This document shows, one piece after another, positions 1-7,292 of a stretch of 21,471 nucleotides of DNA. The stretch lies in NCBI GenBank assembly GCA_035495815.1, contig DATJFH010000329.1:1-21471 (forward strand), in the 5' to 3' direction. Origin of the DNA: DATJFH01 sp035495815. Lineage in GTDB: Bacteria; Acidobacteriota; Terriglobia; Bryobacterales; Bryobacteraceae. The position numbers and the translations under genes are program-made. How positions within the stretch are numbered: position 1 is the stretch's first letter; the number at the start of each line of letters is the position of its first letter. The notes under the pieces were generated by a model that saw only the letters and a list, made by a program, of their open reading frames with translations, did not search any database and was not told the DNA's origin.

Positions 1-63
1 CATCCTGCCCAGATGGCGAAGTCCGATCGGGCCAGTCGTTCATTCGTGCTAACTTGAAACCGT

Positions 64-385
64 GCGGGCGTGGCGGAATCGGCAGACGCATCGGACTTAA
101 GCGCAAACTTGAGTGCTCGCCGGGAAACCGGCGATGCAGAACTGCTCAAATTCGGGGAACCCTGGAAAATGGCGATCCCGAGCCAAGCCCGGCCGAAACG
201 GCCGGGAAGGCGTAGAGACTAGACGGGCAGCACCTGACACCCCGGAATCGTCCGGGATATGGTGAAGGGATAGTCCAGACCCCAAACTCTGCAGCAAGAC
301 AGCAGGGGCGGCGAAAGCCGTAGAGGGCAAGAAAATCCGTTGGACCGCAAGGTCCGTGAGGGTTCAAGTCCCTCCGCCCGCACCA
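64..385 (+). tRNA. tRNA-Leu(UAA), interrupted by a group I intron
   Basis: Class II leucine tRNA split inside the anticodon. The acceptor stem is GCGGGCG (64-70) pairing with CGCCCGC (375-381), followed by discriminator A382 and an encoded CCA (383-385). The T arm is GAGGG/TTCAAGT/CCCTC (358-374), and a long variable arm follows the 3' anticodon strand. The exons are 64-98 and 332-385. Joining U98 to A332-A333 gives anticodon UAA in the loop CUUAAAA. The anticodon stem pairs CGGA (92-95) with TCCG (336-339), and the fifth pair is a U91/U340 mismatch. A73 and the long variable arm are both leucine identity features. The mature tRNA is 89 nt with CCA. What is seen is the fold; function is inferred from it. 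Confidence 0.97.
99..331 (+). ncRNA. Group I self-splicing intron in the tRNA-Leu(UAA) anticodon
   Basis: A 233-nt intron inserted after U34, the same position as the cyanobacterial and plastid tRNA-Leu introns. P1 pairs exon CUU (96-98) with GAG (111-113), giving the required U98-G111 wobble at the 5' splice site. P2 is CGCCGG/GAAA/CCGGCG (118-133). P6 is CCCGGCCG/AAA/CGGCCGGG (188-206). P7 is GACTA (217-221) with TAGTC (271-275), within the conserved core strings AGAGACTAGACGG and GATAGTCC. P8 is CCCGGA/ATCG/TCCGGG (241-256). P9 is CGGC/GAAA/GCCG (309-320). The intron ends in the obligatory terminal G (331). No homing endonuclease ORF fits inside. The compact core and site suggest subgroup IC3, which is an inference. 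Confidence 0.95.
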
Positions 386-424
386 TACGCCATGTGGTCA
401 TTCAGACTGGCGACCGTCCATTCC

Positions 425-446
425 TGGGAACTGTCATTCCCACGTT
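425..446 (+). terminator. Possible Rho-independent terminator after the tRNA
   Basis: TGGGAA (425-430), a 6-nt loop, then TTCCCA (437-442), followed by CGTTTT, about 40 nt beyond the tRNA CCA end. The stem is only 6 bp and the T run only 4, so this is a weak terminator at best. Its position, just after a tRNA gene and before a convergent gene, supports the reading. The rest of 386-544 shows no gene. Confidence 0.35.
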
Positions 447-544
447 TTGGGATCAATACACAGCACCTCTCCGCGGTAGCGACTATACGTCAAAGTGGCT
501 GTTCGTTCCGGGTAACTCGGCTTTACGACAGCCCTGTTAGCTGT

Positions 545-1345
545 TCATCGTGGGTTGTTGCGCGCTGCTCGCTCGAAGTGAGAAACAATTTGAGGCGTGA
601 GGAACCTCATCTCAGTTGGAAGCCTCACACTCAACAACAGCAAGTCAGGGATTTCGCCCTCCCCGATTGCGACTGCAACGCCCTCAATCGGATCGCTGTC
701 CTCTCCCAATCGACCGCTTATCGTGCCAAGACCTTTCATATTGGGTGGCGTCCGGTATTCCACCGTTCGCTCGCCCCTGTAGGTTAGCGTGTCCGTCGGA
801 TAGGGGCCATACGTAATCTCTGCTTCAAAAAAATCAAAAAGGTCGATCACCCGCTGAACGAACGCCTTGCATTGAGGGAAAACTCGCGCTACAACCTTGG
901 CAACTTCAAATCTCCCGGAGGTGCCTCCCAAGGTGCTGTCCACTTCGACCACTGGCCCGGTAATCGGCCATTTCAGATCCGAAAGATTATCGATGGGCTC
1001 CGGCATTACGAGGAACGCCGATCCGCTTGAGCCGTATACGCCGAAGCAAAACCAACCACGGGGAGCCAGAACACCCCGGCTGACGCCCGACTCGTAATAC
1101 GCCAATTTCTGCGCCACACTCGGATCTAGCTCTACCGTTTTTTCAACCTCCGTCGGAGGGGGTACGGGGCCAACTTGACCGTCCGACTTGCAACCGACGA
1201 ACGGAACGCGAGAGAAAGGCGTTTTTTCGTCAGAGCTGGGCGGTTTTGTCTGACCAAACAAAGACGGAGGCAAACTGATCGTGAATACGACAAGCAGTCC
1301 AGAAGCCCGCCTAACTATTGAGAGCGACCTGTCAAGTAGAGACAC
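545..1345 (-). CDS. Exported protein of unknown function with a GCKSDGQVG motif
   Basis: 266 aa from a GTG start at 1345, with GGGAAGG four bases upstream. The frame stays open to a TTG at 1489, but the extra 48 residues look random. The GTG start puts a signal peptide at residues 1-32: basic DRSLSIVRR, a hydrophobic stretch GLLVVFTISL, and a likely cleavage after SLFGQ. The mature protein begins with a charged, Pro-rich linker and then VPFVGCKSDGQVGPVPPP (about 47-64). I recall similar Gly-Cys-x-Ser-Asp-Gly-Gln segments in secreted acidobacterial hypothetical proteins, but I cannot name a family. The middle is hydrophobic/aromatic (RGWFCFGVYGSSGSAFLVMP). It runs convergent to the tRNA and has no visible partner gene. 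It probably acts outside the cytoplasm. Confidence 0.75.
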   Translation of the reverse strand: MSLLDRSLSIVRRASGLLVVFTISLPPSLFGQTKPPSSDEKTPFSRVPFVGCKSDGQVGPVPPPTEVEKTVELDPSVAQKLAYYESGVSRGVLAPRGWFCFGVYGSSGSAFLVMPEPIDNLSDLKWPITGPVVEVDSTLGGTSGRFEVAKVVARVFPQCKAFVQRVIDLFDFFEAEITYGPYPTDTLTYRGERTVEYRTPPNMKGLGTISGRLGEDSDPIEGVAVAIGEGEIPDLLLLSVRLPTEMRFLTPQIVSHFERAARNNPR

Positions 1346-1994
1346 TTTGCCTTCCCAGTTTTCTGGCGCTTTCCGGTTCAGCACCAGTCGCCATTTTAGC
1401 GCTGGACTACGTGATTGTATCGTATCCGCCGTTAACGGCGACTGGCTCGCTGCTACTCGCGGCTTGACGCGCAATCGGGAAACTGCCAAAGAGCGATAGA
1501 AGCCTCACATCTTCAACGAGACACGAGAACACAAAAGGGCGCGGAAGTGCCTTCCTGCTTGCGCTTGTGTGCCGATAATGAACCCACTCTCAGGAACTTC
1601 CGTTTTTCGTTTTCGACCGGTAGTTTTGGAGACGCGTCCCAGTCTTCACGGAAGTTCCCCCGTGGCGATGAAGAGACCTATGGGCCTTGCGGATTCTCCG
1701 CTTCTCGGATGCTTCTCGAACAGCATTCCGGGCCGAAGCCGAAACGTAATCGGAGTGTAGCAAATGCTGGCTTTCTGATTGTCGAGTCAGTTTTCGCCTT
1801 CGGCATGATATCCCGTTGCCATTCGCCACCCTTCCTTCACCGCATCCGGCCAAAGTGCCGGAGCTTTTATACCAGCCGGATACGCGCCTCTTCTTTTGAG
1901 ACCGCCCCCCTTAAGCGGGGCGTCTGAATCTGGTGACTCTCGGCGCGAGCGCCGCGACACTCGTGACGGAAGATCTCGACAGCGCTCCCAGCAA

Positions 1995-2019
1995 CTCCGA
2001 ACGGTTCGGAGCCGGCTCC
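1995..2019. repeat. Two overlapping perfect palindromes
   Basis: CTCCGAAC, a central G, and GTTCGGAG form an 8-bp inverted repeat (1995-2011). It overlaps the 12-bp perfect palindrome GGAGCCGGCTCC (2008-2019), so one strand could fold into either of two alternative hairpins. No flanking gene uses it as an obvious operator. Confidence 0.5.
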
Positions 2020-2334
2020 ATGCGGATGGCTGTCCAAAAAAATTTCGGCGGACCCCTAGGCGTTCCTTTTTGCTCATGCGTGTCGTTGCGGAAATAAGGA
2101 AGGCCGATCGCTTGCCAAGCCATCCAGGCAGTCACACCGACGGCAGCAATAAATTATCAGTGTTTACAGCCGTTTGTCAGCTTTCCCCCGCGGACGCCCA
2201 AGGCCGCCCGGGGTACGATGTTGACGAAGCCTGCGAAAGGAACGATCCTTGACATCCGAATAGCGTACACAGGAAAGCTGCGCCGGAATTCGGGAATCGG
2301 CGCGGCCATTCCCGCAGGGCGGGCGGCAGCGTCA

Positions 2335-2356
2335 AAAAAATTGCAAAACGAACCCA
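2335..2356 (-). repeat. Interspersed 22-bp repeat, copy 1
   Basis: The plus strand reads AAAAAATTGCAAAACGAACC then CA. It matches the copy at 2445-2466 at 20 of 22 positions, in the same orientation, 110 bp away. On the minus strand the core reads TGGGTTCGTTTTGCAATTTT, which if translated gives the WVRF/GSFC-NF-type strings that I remember as spurious ORF ends in Solibacter-like genomes. I read it as a dispersed non-coding repeat; that family link is from memory. Confidence 0.6.
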
Positions 2357-2444
2357 AGATCGGGGTTTCAATCGCTCCTGATTTCGGGTCTCAGCTAAGC
2401 TGGCGGCCGAAAATCGGCCTTACCTCGCGGCAATCTGCCCACGC

Positions 2445-2466
2445 AAAAAATTACGAAACGAACCCA
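2445..2466 (-). repeat. Interspersed 22-bp repeat, copy 2
   Basis: The plus strand reads AAAAAATTACGAAACGAACC then CA. It differs from copy 1 only by two transitions in the centre. It lies 33 bp beyond the stop codon of the minus-strand gene ending at 2499, so it could sit in that gene's 3' untranslated region. Confidence 0.6.
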
Positions 2467-2498
2467 GCAGTCCGTCGCGCGTGCCGGTTTTCCCGGAT

Positions 2499-3035
2499 TT
2501 ACTTGATCCGGCTTTGCCACTTCGGGTTGACGGCGGCGAAATCCGCCAGGAAATCCTCCAGCATGACCGCCAGCACGGTCCGGACCTTTTTCGCAAAGTC
2601 TGCCGATTCGGCGCGTCCGAACCTGAGCGTGCTCCAGGTGCTGGCGCTGCTGGCCTGAATGGCTGGATCCCGCGCCAGCGTCACGTGCTGCAGGAGTTCG
2701 ATGCGCAGAACGAAATCGTGGGCGCCTCCCGTTCGCTCCGTGGTCAGCGCAAGATAGAGAATCGGGACCAGAGAGCTGTCGGCCTCGGACGATTTGTCCG
2801 GCGCCGCAATCCGTATGCCGGCTTTTTTCAGATCGGACTCGATCTGGACGCGCAATCCTTCTTCCGTGACACCAGGATTGGCTGCCGCGGACGAAAGATC
2901 CTCGACCACGACTTTGATCCTGTCGATTCCTCGCAGTGTACTGATGCCCACTCCGGCGTGAGCCACCGCGGCCGTGAAGACAGCGGGCAGAATGAGTGCA
3001 ATCAGATTCGCTCCAGCCCTCCGAAATGCGCGCAT
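2499..3035 (-). CDS. Exported small protein of unknown function
   Basis: 178 aa. The ATG at 3035 is preceded by GAGGGAGGGAC, a strong ribosome-binding site. The open frame continues upstream to 3245, but that part is unconstrained. The signal peptide is residues 1-27: MRAFRR, hydrophobic LIALILPAVFTAAV, cleavage after AHA. The mature part has alternating hydrophobic beta segments (IDRIKVVVEDL, LVPILYLALTTE, DFVLRIELLQHVTLA) with a Thr-Glu-Glu-Gly-Leu-Arg-x-Gln-Ile-Glu-x-Asp-Leu-Lys-Lys-Ala-Gly-Ile helix between. This plan recurs in small periplasmic acidobacterial hypothetical proteins with a 'directed beta-strand plus LRKAGI helix' look. I cannot assign a function. There are no Cys residues and no lipobox. 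It is transcribed divergently from the large operon starting at 3249. Confidence 0.8.
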   Translation of the reverse strand: MRAFRRAGANLIALILPAVFTAAVAHAGVGISTLRGIDRIKVVVEDLSSAAANPGVTEEGLRVQIESDLKKAGIRIAAPDKSSEADSSLVPILYLALTTERTGGAHDFVLRIELLQHVTLARDPAIQASSASTWSTLRFGRAESADFAKKVRTVLAVMLEDFLADFAAVNPKWQSRIK

Positions 3036-3059
3036 GTCCCTCCCTCGATGCTTCCATGT

Positions 3060-3088
3060 ATTATTCCGCGTGACTGCGCGGTTCGCAA
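3060..3088 (-). promoter_or_regulatory. Candidate sigma-70 promoter for the 2499-3035 gene
   Basis: On the minus strand, -35 TTGCGA (3088-3083) and -10 AATAAT (3065-3060) are separated by 17 bp, matching 4/6 and 5/6 of consensus. Transcription would start near 3053, leaving a leader of about 18 nt that contains the strong ribosome-binding site. Confidence 0.45.
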
Positions 3089-3211
3089 GATGGGCTTCGC
3101 CGCGGAAGCGTCGCCCGGCGGCGGTAACGGATTCTTCGATCCGCCTGCCGGGGCCATTCCGGAAACGACTCTTCGAGAGCGCGCGCTGGGCCGGCGATCG
3201 GGAGAGCGTGA

Positions 3212-3217
3212 TAGAAT
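3212..3217 (+). promoter_or_regulatory. Weak candidate -10 element for the radical SAM/GH3 operon
   Basis: TAGAAT, preceded by GTGA, lies 32 bp before the start codon of the first operon gene in the 213-bp divergent intergenic region. No convincing -35 is seen 17 bp upstream, so the promoter may need an activator or be elsewhere. Confidence 0.25.
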
Positions 3218-3248
3218 CGACAGATTCGGTGACTCGGAAAGGCATGGC

Positions 3249-4625
3249 ATGATCGACCTGTCCCCAGCCCCTGGTGCCCGAACGCCTCCTCGCGCCAGGT
3301 TCCGCATCCTGCTTCTCTCACCCCGCGGGCCGCTCTACCGGAGCCGCGGCGGGATCTGGAAGAAATCCATGCGGTATGCGCCGCTTACGCTGACCACGCT
3401 GGCCTCGCTGGTTCCGCCCGACCTTCCGGCCGACGTCCGGGTTCTGGACGAAGGCGTCGACGAAATCCATCCCCTTCGCCTGGACGCGGACCTCGTGGGC
3501 ATCAGCGCGATCACCGGGACCGCCCCGCGCGCCTACGAAATCGCCGCGGTCCTCCGCCGCCGCGGAATCCCGGTCGTCCTCGGCGGAGTGCATCCCACGC
3601 TCATGCCTCAGGAAGCCGCCGGGCACGCCGACAGTGTGGTGGTGGGCTATGCCGAGGAGTCCTGGCCGCAACTGCTGCGCGACTTCGCCGGCGGCCGTCT
3701 ACAGCGGCGCTACGACCAGAGTCCCAATCTCGGGCTGGCGAATCTTCCCTTCCCCCGCCGTGAACTCTTCGACAAGGGCATGGTCAATGTTGCTCACACG
3801 ATCGAAGCGACGCGCGGCTGCGTCTATCAGTGCGAATTTTGCGTCGTACCCGCCGCCTGGGGCCGGCCGCTGCAAAAGCCGGTAGGCGACGTGGTGGCGG
3901 ATCTGCGCCAGATGGGCGCGCGGCGCGTCATCTTTCTCGACTTGAATCTCATCGCCGACGTGCCCTACGCCAAAGAGCTGTTCACCGCGCTCATCCCCCT
4001 CAAGCTCCGCTGGGCCGGGCTCGCGACAACCACGATCGCCTGGGATGACGAACTGCTCGACCTGGCCGCCCGCAGCGGGTGCCGCGGCCTGCTCATCGGG
4101 TTCGAGTCGCTGAATCCGGAGTCGCTGAAAGAGGCGAGGAAGTCTTTCAACATGCAGCGCGATTATCATTACGTGGTCCGACGGGTTCGGGACCGCGGCA
4201 TCGCGCTCATGGGATGCTTCGTGTTCGGATTCGACCACGACACTCTCGACACCTTCGACCAGACCGTCGAATTCGTCATGGAATCTCACATGGATCTTCC
4301 CCGCTACGCCATCGCCGTGCCGTTTCCGGGCACGGCGTTCTTCAAGAGGATGCGCGCTCAGAACCGCATTCTTACCGAGGATTGGAGTCTCTATGACGGC
4401 CAGCACGTGGTATTCGAGCCGAAGAACATGACCCCCGATGAGCTTCTGCGCGGCGCCAATCGCGCCTGGAAGAGGACCTACAGCTACCAGTCGATGTGGA
4501 AGCGGCTGGCAGGCTCGCGAACGCAATTGCCGATCGCCATTCCGGCCAATTTCGGCTACCGCTTCTACGCCTATCATCTGGATAGCTTCTACACCTGCGA
4601 CTGGCAACTCGCGCCGCGGGCCTGA
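3249..4625 (+). CDS. B12-binding-domain radical SAM protein (paralogue 1)
   Basis: 458 aa. ATG at 3249 follows GGAAAGG five bases upstream; the frame is open far upstream, but this start matches the domain boundary. Residues 1-125 resemble a Rossmann-like cobalamin-binding domain: an N-terminal ILLLSPRGPLY strand, DADLVGISAITG (about 79-90) and IPVVLGGVHPTLMP (107-120). I see no DxHxxG histidine motif, so cobalamin binding, if real, may be base-off without His. The radical SAM domain carries CVYQCEFC with Cys191, Cys195 and Cys198 for the 4Fe-4S cluster, then GFESLNPESLK and a C-terminal FPGTAFFKRM. The family (with HpnJ, HpnP and BchE-like enzymes) does methylations, ring rearrangements and C-C bond formation on lipids and pigments. 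The substrate here is unknown. It is the first gene of a six-gene operon, 6 bp ahead of its paralogue. Confidence 0.93.
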   Translation: MIDLSPAPGARTPPRARFRILLLSPRGPLYRSRGGIWKKSMRYAPLTLTTLASLVPPDLPADVRVLDEGVDEIHPLRLDADLVGISAITGTAPRAYEIAAVLRRRGIPVVLGGVHPTLMPQEAAGHADSVVVGYAEESWPQLLRDFAGGRLQRRYDQSPNLGLANLPFPRRELFDKGMVNVAHTIEATRGCVYQCEFCVVPAAWGRPLQKPVGDVVADLRQMGARRVIFLDLNLIADVPYAKELFTALIPLKLRWAGLATTTIAWDDELLDLAARSGCRGLLIGFESLNPESLKEARKSFNMQRDYHYVVRRVRDRGIALMGCFVFGFDHDTLDTFDQTVEFVMESHMDLPRYAIAVPFPGTAFFKRMRAQNRILTEDWSLYDGQHVVFEPKNMTPDELLRGANRAWKRTYSYQSMWKRLAGSRTQLPIAIPANFGYRFYAYHLDSFYTCDWQLAPRA

Positions 4626-4631
4626 CATGCC

Positions 4632-6056
4632 ATGCGCCTGACACTGATTCATCCCTGCGTAGGACGCCGCCGGAACCAGCCCTACATCCGCACCTGGCAG
4701 ATGGAGCCGCTCGCCCCGGCCACGCTGGCGGGCCTGACTCCGCGCGATAGCGGCACGCAAATTCGCTTTTACGATGACCGCACGGAGGCGATCCCGTTCG
4801 ACGAGCCGGCGGACCTGGTCGCCATGAGCGTCGAGACCTACACGGCCAAACGCGCCTACCAGATCGCTTCCGAGTACCGACGCCGCGGCGTGCCGGTGGT
4901 CATGGGCGGCTTCCATCCAACGCTGGTCCCCGAGGAGGCCAGCGATTACGCCGAATCCATCGTGATTGGCGAAGCGGAGGGTCTGTGGCCTTCGGTAATC
5001 GACGATTTTCGCAACGGGCGGCTGCGCCGCGTCTATAGGCGCCCTTCGCGGCCGGCGCTGGGAGATCTTCGTCCGGACCGCTCGATCTTCAACGGCAAGC
5101 GCTACCTGCCCGTCGGCCTGGTGGAGGCCGGACGCGGGTGCCATTTTCGATGCGAGTTCTGTGCTGTTTCGTCCTACTTCGGGGCAACCCAAACGCGGCG
5201 GCCGGCTGCCGAGATCATCGAGGAGATCCGCCGCATCAGGAAGCCTCTGATCTTTTTCGTGGACGACAACATCACATCCAATATGGATCAGGCGAAGGAA
5301 TTCTTCCGTGCGCTGATTCCGCTCAAGGTGCGCTGGGTGAGCCAGGCCAGCATTAACGCCGCGCACGATGAAGAGTTCCTGCGGCTCATCAAGGCCAGCG
5401 GCTGTCAGGGGTTGTTGATCGGCTTCGAGACGCTCAATCCGGAGAACCTGAAGCGCATGCGAAAGTCGTTCAATACGATGAGCGGCGGCTACGAGAAGGC
5501 GCTGGAGAACCTGCGCAAGCACCAGGTCCGCCTGTACGCGACTTTTATTCTCGGGTACGACGAAGACAACGGCGACACCATGGCCGAGACTCTGGCTTTT
5601 GCCGAGCGTCACCGTTTCTATATCGTGGCGTTCAACCACCTGACGCCTTTTCCAGGCACGCCGCTTTATTCGCGCCTGGAGCAGGAAGGCCGGCTGCTTT
5701 ACGACCGCTGGTGGCTGCATCCCGAGTATCGTTACGGGATGCTGCCGTTCACGCCGCGGGGGATGACCGCCGTACAGGTCACGCAGCGGTGCATCGAGGC
5801 GCGGCAGAGGTTCTACAGTTTCTCGTCGATCCTCCGCCGCGGGTTCGATTTTCAGGTCAACGCGAGGAACTGGTTCATGTGGAGCCATTTCTTTTCGATC
5901 AATCTTTTGTTCCGGGCAGAGGTGCTGCAGCGGAAGGATTTCCCGCTTGGCGACGAAGCGTACACGGCTCCGCTCGTGAAGGCGCGGCACACCCAGCCGT
6001 TCGATACCCAGCCGATGGTGAGCGTCCAGGCTTATGGAACTTCACTCCGATCGTGA
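4632..6056 (+). CDS. B12-binding-domain radical SAM protein (paralogue 2)
   Basis: 474 aa, starting 6 bp after the previous stop. The order is the same as in paralogue 1: an N-terminal LIHPCVGRR strand, DLVAMSVETYTAKRA (about 61-75), VPVVMGGFHPTLVPEE (87-102), GEAEGLWP, then CHFRCEFC with Cys170, Cys174 and Cys177. Later come FFVDDN, LLIGFETLNPENLKRMRKS and PFPGTPLYSRL. The two neighbours share long colinear blocks (RRRG-PVV-GG-HPTL-P-EA and GF-LNPE-LK-RKSFN), so they arose by tandem duplication and may act in successive steps. The 50-residue C-terminal extension is longer than in paralogue 1. The cobalamin-binding role rests on family resemblance. A translation-coupled start is likely because there is no strong ribosome-binding site. 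Confidence 0.93.
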   Translation: MRLTLIHPCVGRRRNQPYIRTWQMEPLAPATLAGLTPRDSGTQIRFYDDRTEAIPFDEPADLVAMSVETYTAKRAYQIASEYRRRGVPVVMGGFHPTLVPEEASDYAESIVIGEAEGLWPSVIDDFRNGRLRRVYRRPSRPALGDLRPDRSIFNGKRYLPVGLVEAGRGCHFRCEFCAVSSYFGATQTRRPAAEIIEEIRRIRKPLIFFVDDNITSNMDQAKEFFRALIPLKVRWVSQASINAAHDEEFLRLIKASGCQGLLIGFETLNPENLKRMRKSFNTMSGGYEKALENLRKHQVRLYATFILGYDEDNGDTMAETLAFAERHRFYIVAFNHLTPFPGTPLYSRLEQEGRLLYDRWWLHPEYRYGMLPFTPRGMTAVQVTQRCIEARQRFYSFSSILRRGFDFQVNARNWFMWSHFFSINLLFRAEVLQRKDFPLGDEAYTAPLVKARHTQPFDTQPMVSVQAYGTSLRS

Positions 6057-6185
6057 ATGCCGGTTGAGGACAGCGGGTGGGGCAGGCGCTTCCGCCGGCC
6101 GGCGCGCGGGTTCGCCGCCTTGGCCGGAAACGCCTCGCCACCTCCGCTGGACTTTGAGATTTGGCGGCCGGGGCGCCGGGCACTA

Positions 6186-7292
6186 ATGACGACAATCTCC
6201 GTCGAACTCTCGACTCCCGCGGATGACGCCGCGATCCGGAATCTGGTGCGCCGGGAGCCGGTTCCCGGGCGCATTACGATCGGCTACGAGCGCGAGCCGG
6301 AGTTTTCGATCGGCTGCAGCGTGACTGGAGACGACGTCCGGATCCTGGTTGCCCGCGCGGGACCCGGGGGACCGGTGGTCGGCGTGGCCTGCCGCTCCAC
6401 GCGCAAGCTGTTCGTGAACGGATGCGAGCGGCGTCTCGGCTATCTGGGCCAGCTTCGTCTCGACCAGGCCTTTCGGGGACGTTGGATCGTCTCCCGGGGC
6501 TTCGAGGCGCTTCGGCGGCTGCACGACTCGGACCCGCTGCCTGCCTATGTCGCGTCCATCATCGAGGGGAACCGCGAAGCGGCCGGCGTGCTGGTGGACA
6601 AGCCTCGGAGGCGCTTCCCCGGTTTCCGCCGCACCGCCGATTTCTGCACTTTTGCCATCGAAGTCCGCCGGGGAAAGCCGGCGCAGCCCTGCGGCGCCCG
6701 CATCTCCGCCGCCTCCGCCGACCAGCTTCCCGAGATCGCCAAGTTTCTCCGGACTCATGGCGCCAGCCGCCAGTTCTTCCCGGTCTGGACGGAAGAGTCC
6801 CTGCAGAAACTCACCGGATTCGGACTCCGGATCGAGGATCTGAGGCTCGCCCGGCGGAGTGGGCGCATCGTGGGAGTCATCGGGCTGTGGGATCAGTCCG
6901 CCTACAAGCAGACTGTGGTGCGCGCCTATTCGGGCTGGCTCAAGGCGGCCGCGCCTTTTTACAACGGGTGCGCGCCCTGGTTGGGGCGGCCCGTCCTGCC
7001 GCGGCCCGGCGAGAAACTGCGCGGAGCCTATGCCGCCTTCATTTGCATCGCCGATGACGATCCGGCGGTGTTCGCCGCGCTGCTGCGCGACTTGCATGAC
7101 GCGGCCGCCGGGCGCGGATTCGATTATCTGCTGGCGGGACTCGATGCCCGTGATCCGCTGGCGCCGGTGGCCGGCGCGTATCCGCACGTGTTGTATCCAA
7201 GCCGACTGTACCTGGTGGAATGGCCTGACGGAGGCCGACTGTATGAGCAACTCGATGAACGCCCTGCTTACCTCGACATCGCCACCCTTTGA
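6186..7292 (+). CDS. GNAT-like acyltransferase, probably two-domain
   Basis: 368 aa from ATG 6186. An alternative ATG at 6057 directly follows the previous stop but would add 43 low-complexity residues, so I prefer the later start; neither has a good ribosome-binding site. The first half looks like a GNAT: ISVELSTPADDAAIRNLV is the first strand and helix, and YLGQLRLDQAFRGRWIVSRG (86-105) resembles the acyl-CoA-binding motif A, followed by AYVASIIEGNREA. The second half (from about 171) repeats the plan weakly: ADQLPEIAKFL, RLARRSGRIVGVIGLWDQ, then YLLAGLDARDPL near the C-terminus. Family enzymes transfer acyl groups from CoA or carrier proteins to amines. Substrate unknown. In the operon it could acylate an intermediate made by the radical SAM enzymes. 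Confidence 0.8.
   Translation: MTTISVELSTPADDAAIRNLVRREPVPGRITIGYEREPEFSIGCSVTGDDVRILVARAGPGGPVVGVACRSTRKLFVNGCERRLGYLGQLRLDQAFRGRWIVSRGFEALRRLHDSDPLPAYVASIIEGNREAAGVLVDKPRRRFPGFRRTADFCTFAIEVRRGKPAQPCGARISAASADQLPEIAKFLRTHGASRQFFPVWTEESLQKLTGFGLRIEDLRLARRSGRIVGVIGLWDQSAYKQTVVRAYSGWLKAAAPFYNGCAPWLGRPVLPRPGEKLRGAYAAFICIADDDPAVFAALLRDLHDAAAGRGFDYLLAGLDARDPLAPVAGAYPHVLYPSRLYLVEWPDGGRLYEQLDERPAYLDIATL

Larger units (their letters stand above)
1346..2498. other. About 1.15 kb without a convincing gene
   Basis: Open frames here, such as one at 1547-1927, have no start signal, no recognisable protein character and mixed composition. The stretch holds the upstream region of the 545-1345 gene, an A/T-rich block around 1560-1870, a G/C hairpin CGGCG/CGAG/CGCCG near 1939-1952, overlapping palindromes at 1995-2019, and the two interspersed 22-mers at 2335 and 2445. 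It may be decayed sequence, repeat-rich spacer or an undetected RNA. Nothing here supports choosing among these. Confidence 0.6.

Noticed and set aside
1414..1419. TACAAT on the minus strand as a -10 box for the 545-1345 gene
   Set aside because: It matches 5/6 of the consensus, but no -35 is visible at the right distance and the leader would be about 70 nt.
1346..1489. N-terminal extension to TTG 1489 of the exported protein
   Set aside because: It would bury the signal peptide 48 residues inside the protein. GTG 1345 has a ribosome-binding site.
1547..1927. 126-aa plus-strand open frame
   Set aside because: There is no ribosome-binding site, no domain and no protein-like pattern. It is likely chance.
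2481..3248. N-terminal extension of the first radical SAM gene
   Set aside because: It is antisense to the exported protein at 2499-3035. The ATG at 3249 has a good ribosome-binding site and fits the domain start.
3699..5990. 763-aa minus-strand open frame opposite the radical SAM genes
   Set aside because: It is the antisense shadow of two well-supported genes. Its peptide is rich in Arg, His and Ala with no domain, and long antisense frames are expected at this GC content.
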